A stretch of DNA of 7,352 nt, from assembly GCA_946630645.1 (NCBI GenBank), contig CAMOZD010000056.1:1-7352 (forward strand), read 5' to 3'. Positions 6,801 to 7,352 of the stretch are shown here, one piece after another. The notes under the pieces are model-generated. The model worked only from the letters and a program-made list of their open reading frames with translations, was not told where the DNA came from and searched no databases. The translations under genes and the position numbers were made by a program. Numbering within the stretch: position 1 is the stretch's first letter; each line of letters starts with the position of its first letter. The stretch is from an uncultured Lachnospiraceae bacterium. Its GTDB lineage: Bacteria > Bacillota > Clostridia > Lachnospirales > Lachnospiraceae.

Positions 6801-6806
6801 CCTCCT
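6801..6806 (-). promoter_or_regulatory. Ribosome binding site fixing the first BMP gene start
   Basis: Minus-strand AGGAGG lies 7 bases before ATG at 6793-6791. It rules in the signal-peptide Met and makes the upstream in-frame ATG at 6832 unlikely. Confidence 0.8.
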
Positions 6807-6835
6807 CTTACCTTGCGTTCAACATGTACCATTTA

Positions 6836-6864
6836 ATAGTAAAATAGATTTTAACCAATGTAAA
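6836..6864 (-). promoter_or_regulatory. Likely promoter of the importer operon
   Basis: Minus-strand -35 TTTACA (6864-6859, 5 of 6) and -10 TACTAT (6841-6836, 4 of 6) are separated by exactly 17 bases in an AT-rich gap between map and the first BMP gene. Transcription would start near 6829, giving a leader of about 36 bases. I see no purine-repressor box or catabolite-response element near it, and the leader is too short for a riboswitch. It is a consensus-based prediction. Confidence 0.55.
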
Positions 6865-6894
6865 GAATATTTCCAAAATTTTTCTTCTATATAT

Positions 6895-7352
6895 CTAATA
6901 GGACAGGATTTCCGTTCCGTCCTCTGTCACCAGGAGAGTGTACTCCCACTGGGCTGAAGGCATGCCATCCACCGTCCTGATGGTCCAGCCGTCCTTCTCA
7001 TCTTCGTAGACGTCAGCCTTGCCCATATTGACCATGGGCTCAATGGTGAAAGTCATACCGGGCACAAAGAGAATGCCCTGGTCCGGCTGGCCGATATGGT
7101 TAACCCAGGGGTCTTCATGGAAGTGGACGCCGCATCCGTGACCGCCGATCTCCCGGACTACGGTATAGCCATTCTCCACGGCATGCTTGTTGCAGACATA
7201 GCCCATGTCACCCATGGTTCCCCAGGGCTTTGTGGCTTCCACGGCCAGATCCAGACACTCCTTGGTCACTCTGACCAGCTTGCGCTTTTCCTCAGAGACA
7301 TCACCGATGCAGAACATCCTGGAAGCGTCCCCGTAATATCCATTATAGAAGG
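6895..7352 (-). CDS. map: Type I methionine aminopeptidase, C-terminal part
   Basis: Cytosolic metalloenzyme that removes the initiator Met from nascent proteins. The frame is open to the right edge, so the 5' part is missing; 151 residues are visible, starting FYNGYYGDASRMF. Four or five active-site residues can be placed by the well-known pattern (window numbering): D8 in GDASRMF, H71 in GGHGCG, H78 in FHEDP, E104 in FTIEPM and E136 in AQWEY. The second metal Asp, about 11 residues before D8, lies outside. The combination VVREIGGHGCG, FHEDPWV and SAQWE resembles the Firmicutes subgroup that often carries an N-terminal SEC-C zinc motif; whether it does here cannot be seen. The gene ends TAG, and an AT-rich gap with the importer promoter follows. 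No strong GC-rich terminator is visible after it. Nothing suggests functional linkage with the importer. Confidence 0.95.
   Translation of the reverse strand, partial: FYNGYYGDASRMFCIGDVSEEKRKLVRVTKECLDLAVEATKPWGTMGDMGYVCNKHAVENGYTVVREIGGHGCGVHFHEDPWVNHIGQPDQGILFVPGMTFTIEPMVNMGKADVYEDEKDGWTIRTVDGMPSAQWEYTLLVTEDGTEILSY

Noticed and set aside
6794..6832. Upstream in-frame ATG extending the first BMP protein by 13 residues
   Set aside because: It would add charged residues before the signal peptide, has no ribosome binding site, and lies at the predicted transcription start.
6794..6894. Purine riboswitch or repressor box before the first BMP gene
   Set aside because: The predicted leader is about 36 bases, too short for a riboswitch, and no purine aptamer core, PUR-box pair or cre-like site could be seen.

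Overview
The window looks like chromosomal DNA of a low-to-moderate GC Firmicute, most likely a Lachnospiraceae/Clostridia relative. This is an inference from strong AGGAGG ribosome binding sites, lipoprotein signal peptides ending in Cys, a Firmicutes-type methionine aminopeptidase and a SecG of clostridial style. All supported genes lie on the minus strand, so transcription runs from the right edge to the left edge.

Layout in order of transcription: (1) 7352-6895, the 3' part of map, a type I methionine aminopeptidase cut by the window edge. (2) A short AT-rich gap with a plausible promoter (-35 at 6859-6864, -10 at 6836-6841). (3) 6793-5555, a BMP-family (PnrA/NupN-like) substrate-binding lipoprotein. 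(4) A roughly 350-base spacer without a convincing gene but rich in inverted repeats, including three arms that can form two mutually exclusive hairpins. (5) 5197-3668, a double-domain ABC ATPase that probably starts at GTG. (6) 3671-2571 and 2559-1579, two BPD_transp_2 permeases, the first overlapping the ATPase stop as ATGA. (7) 1535-237, a second, clearly diverged BMP-family lipoprotein. (8) A 70-base gap with a good extended -10 promoter. (9) 166-1, the 5' part of secG with a TTG start, cut by the left edge.

Genes 3 to 7 form one importer locus of the NupNOPQ / YufNOPQ / PnrABCDE type. In that family the lipoprotein captures a nucleoside or purine-like ligand outside the membrane, the two permeases form the channel, and the tandem ATPase drives uptake. 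The usual four-gene set is complete here, and the unusual addition is the second binding protein at the distal end. It keeps the fold signatures but has lost several residues at positions where the first protein and the family carry aromatic or charged residues.

map and secG are housekeeping neighbours with no evident functional link to the importer. I found no mobile element, CRISPR array, tRNA, rRNA or recognisable known riboswitch. The features most worth a second look are the divergent second binding protein, the structured spacer between the first binding protein and the ATPase, and the absence of an obvious terminator between the operon and secG.
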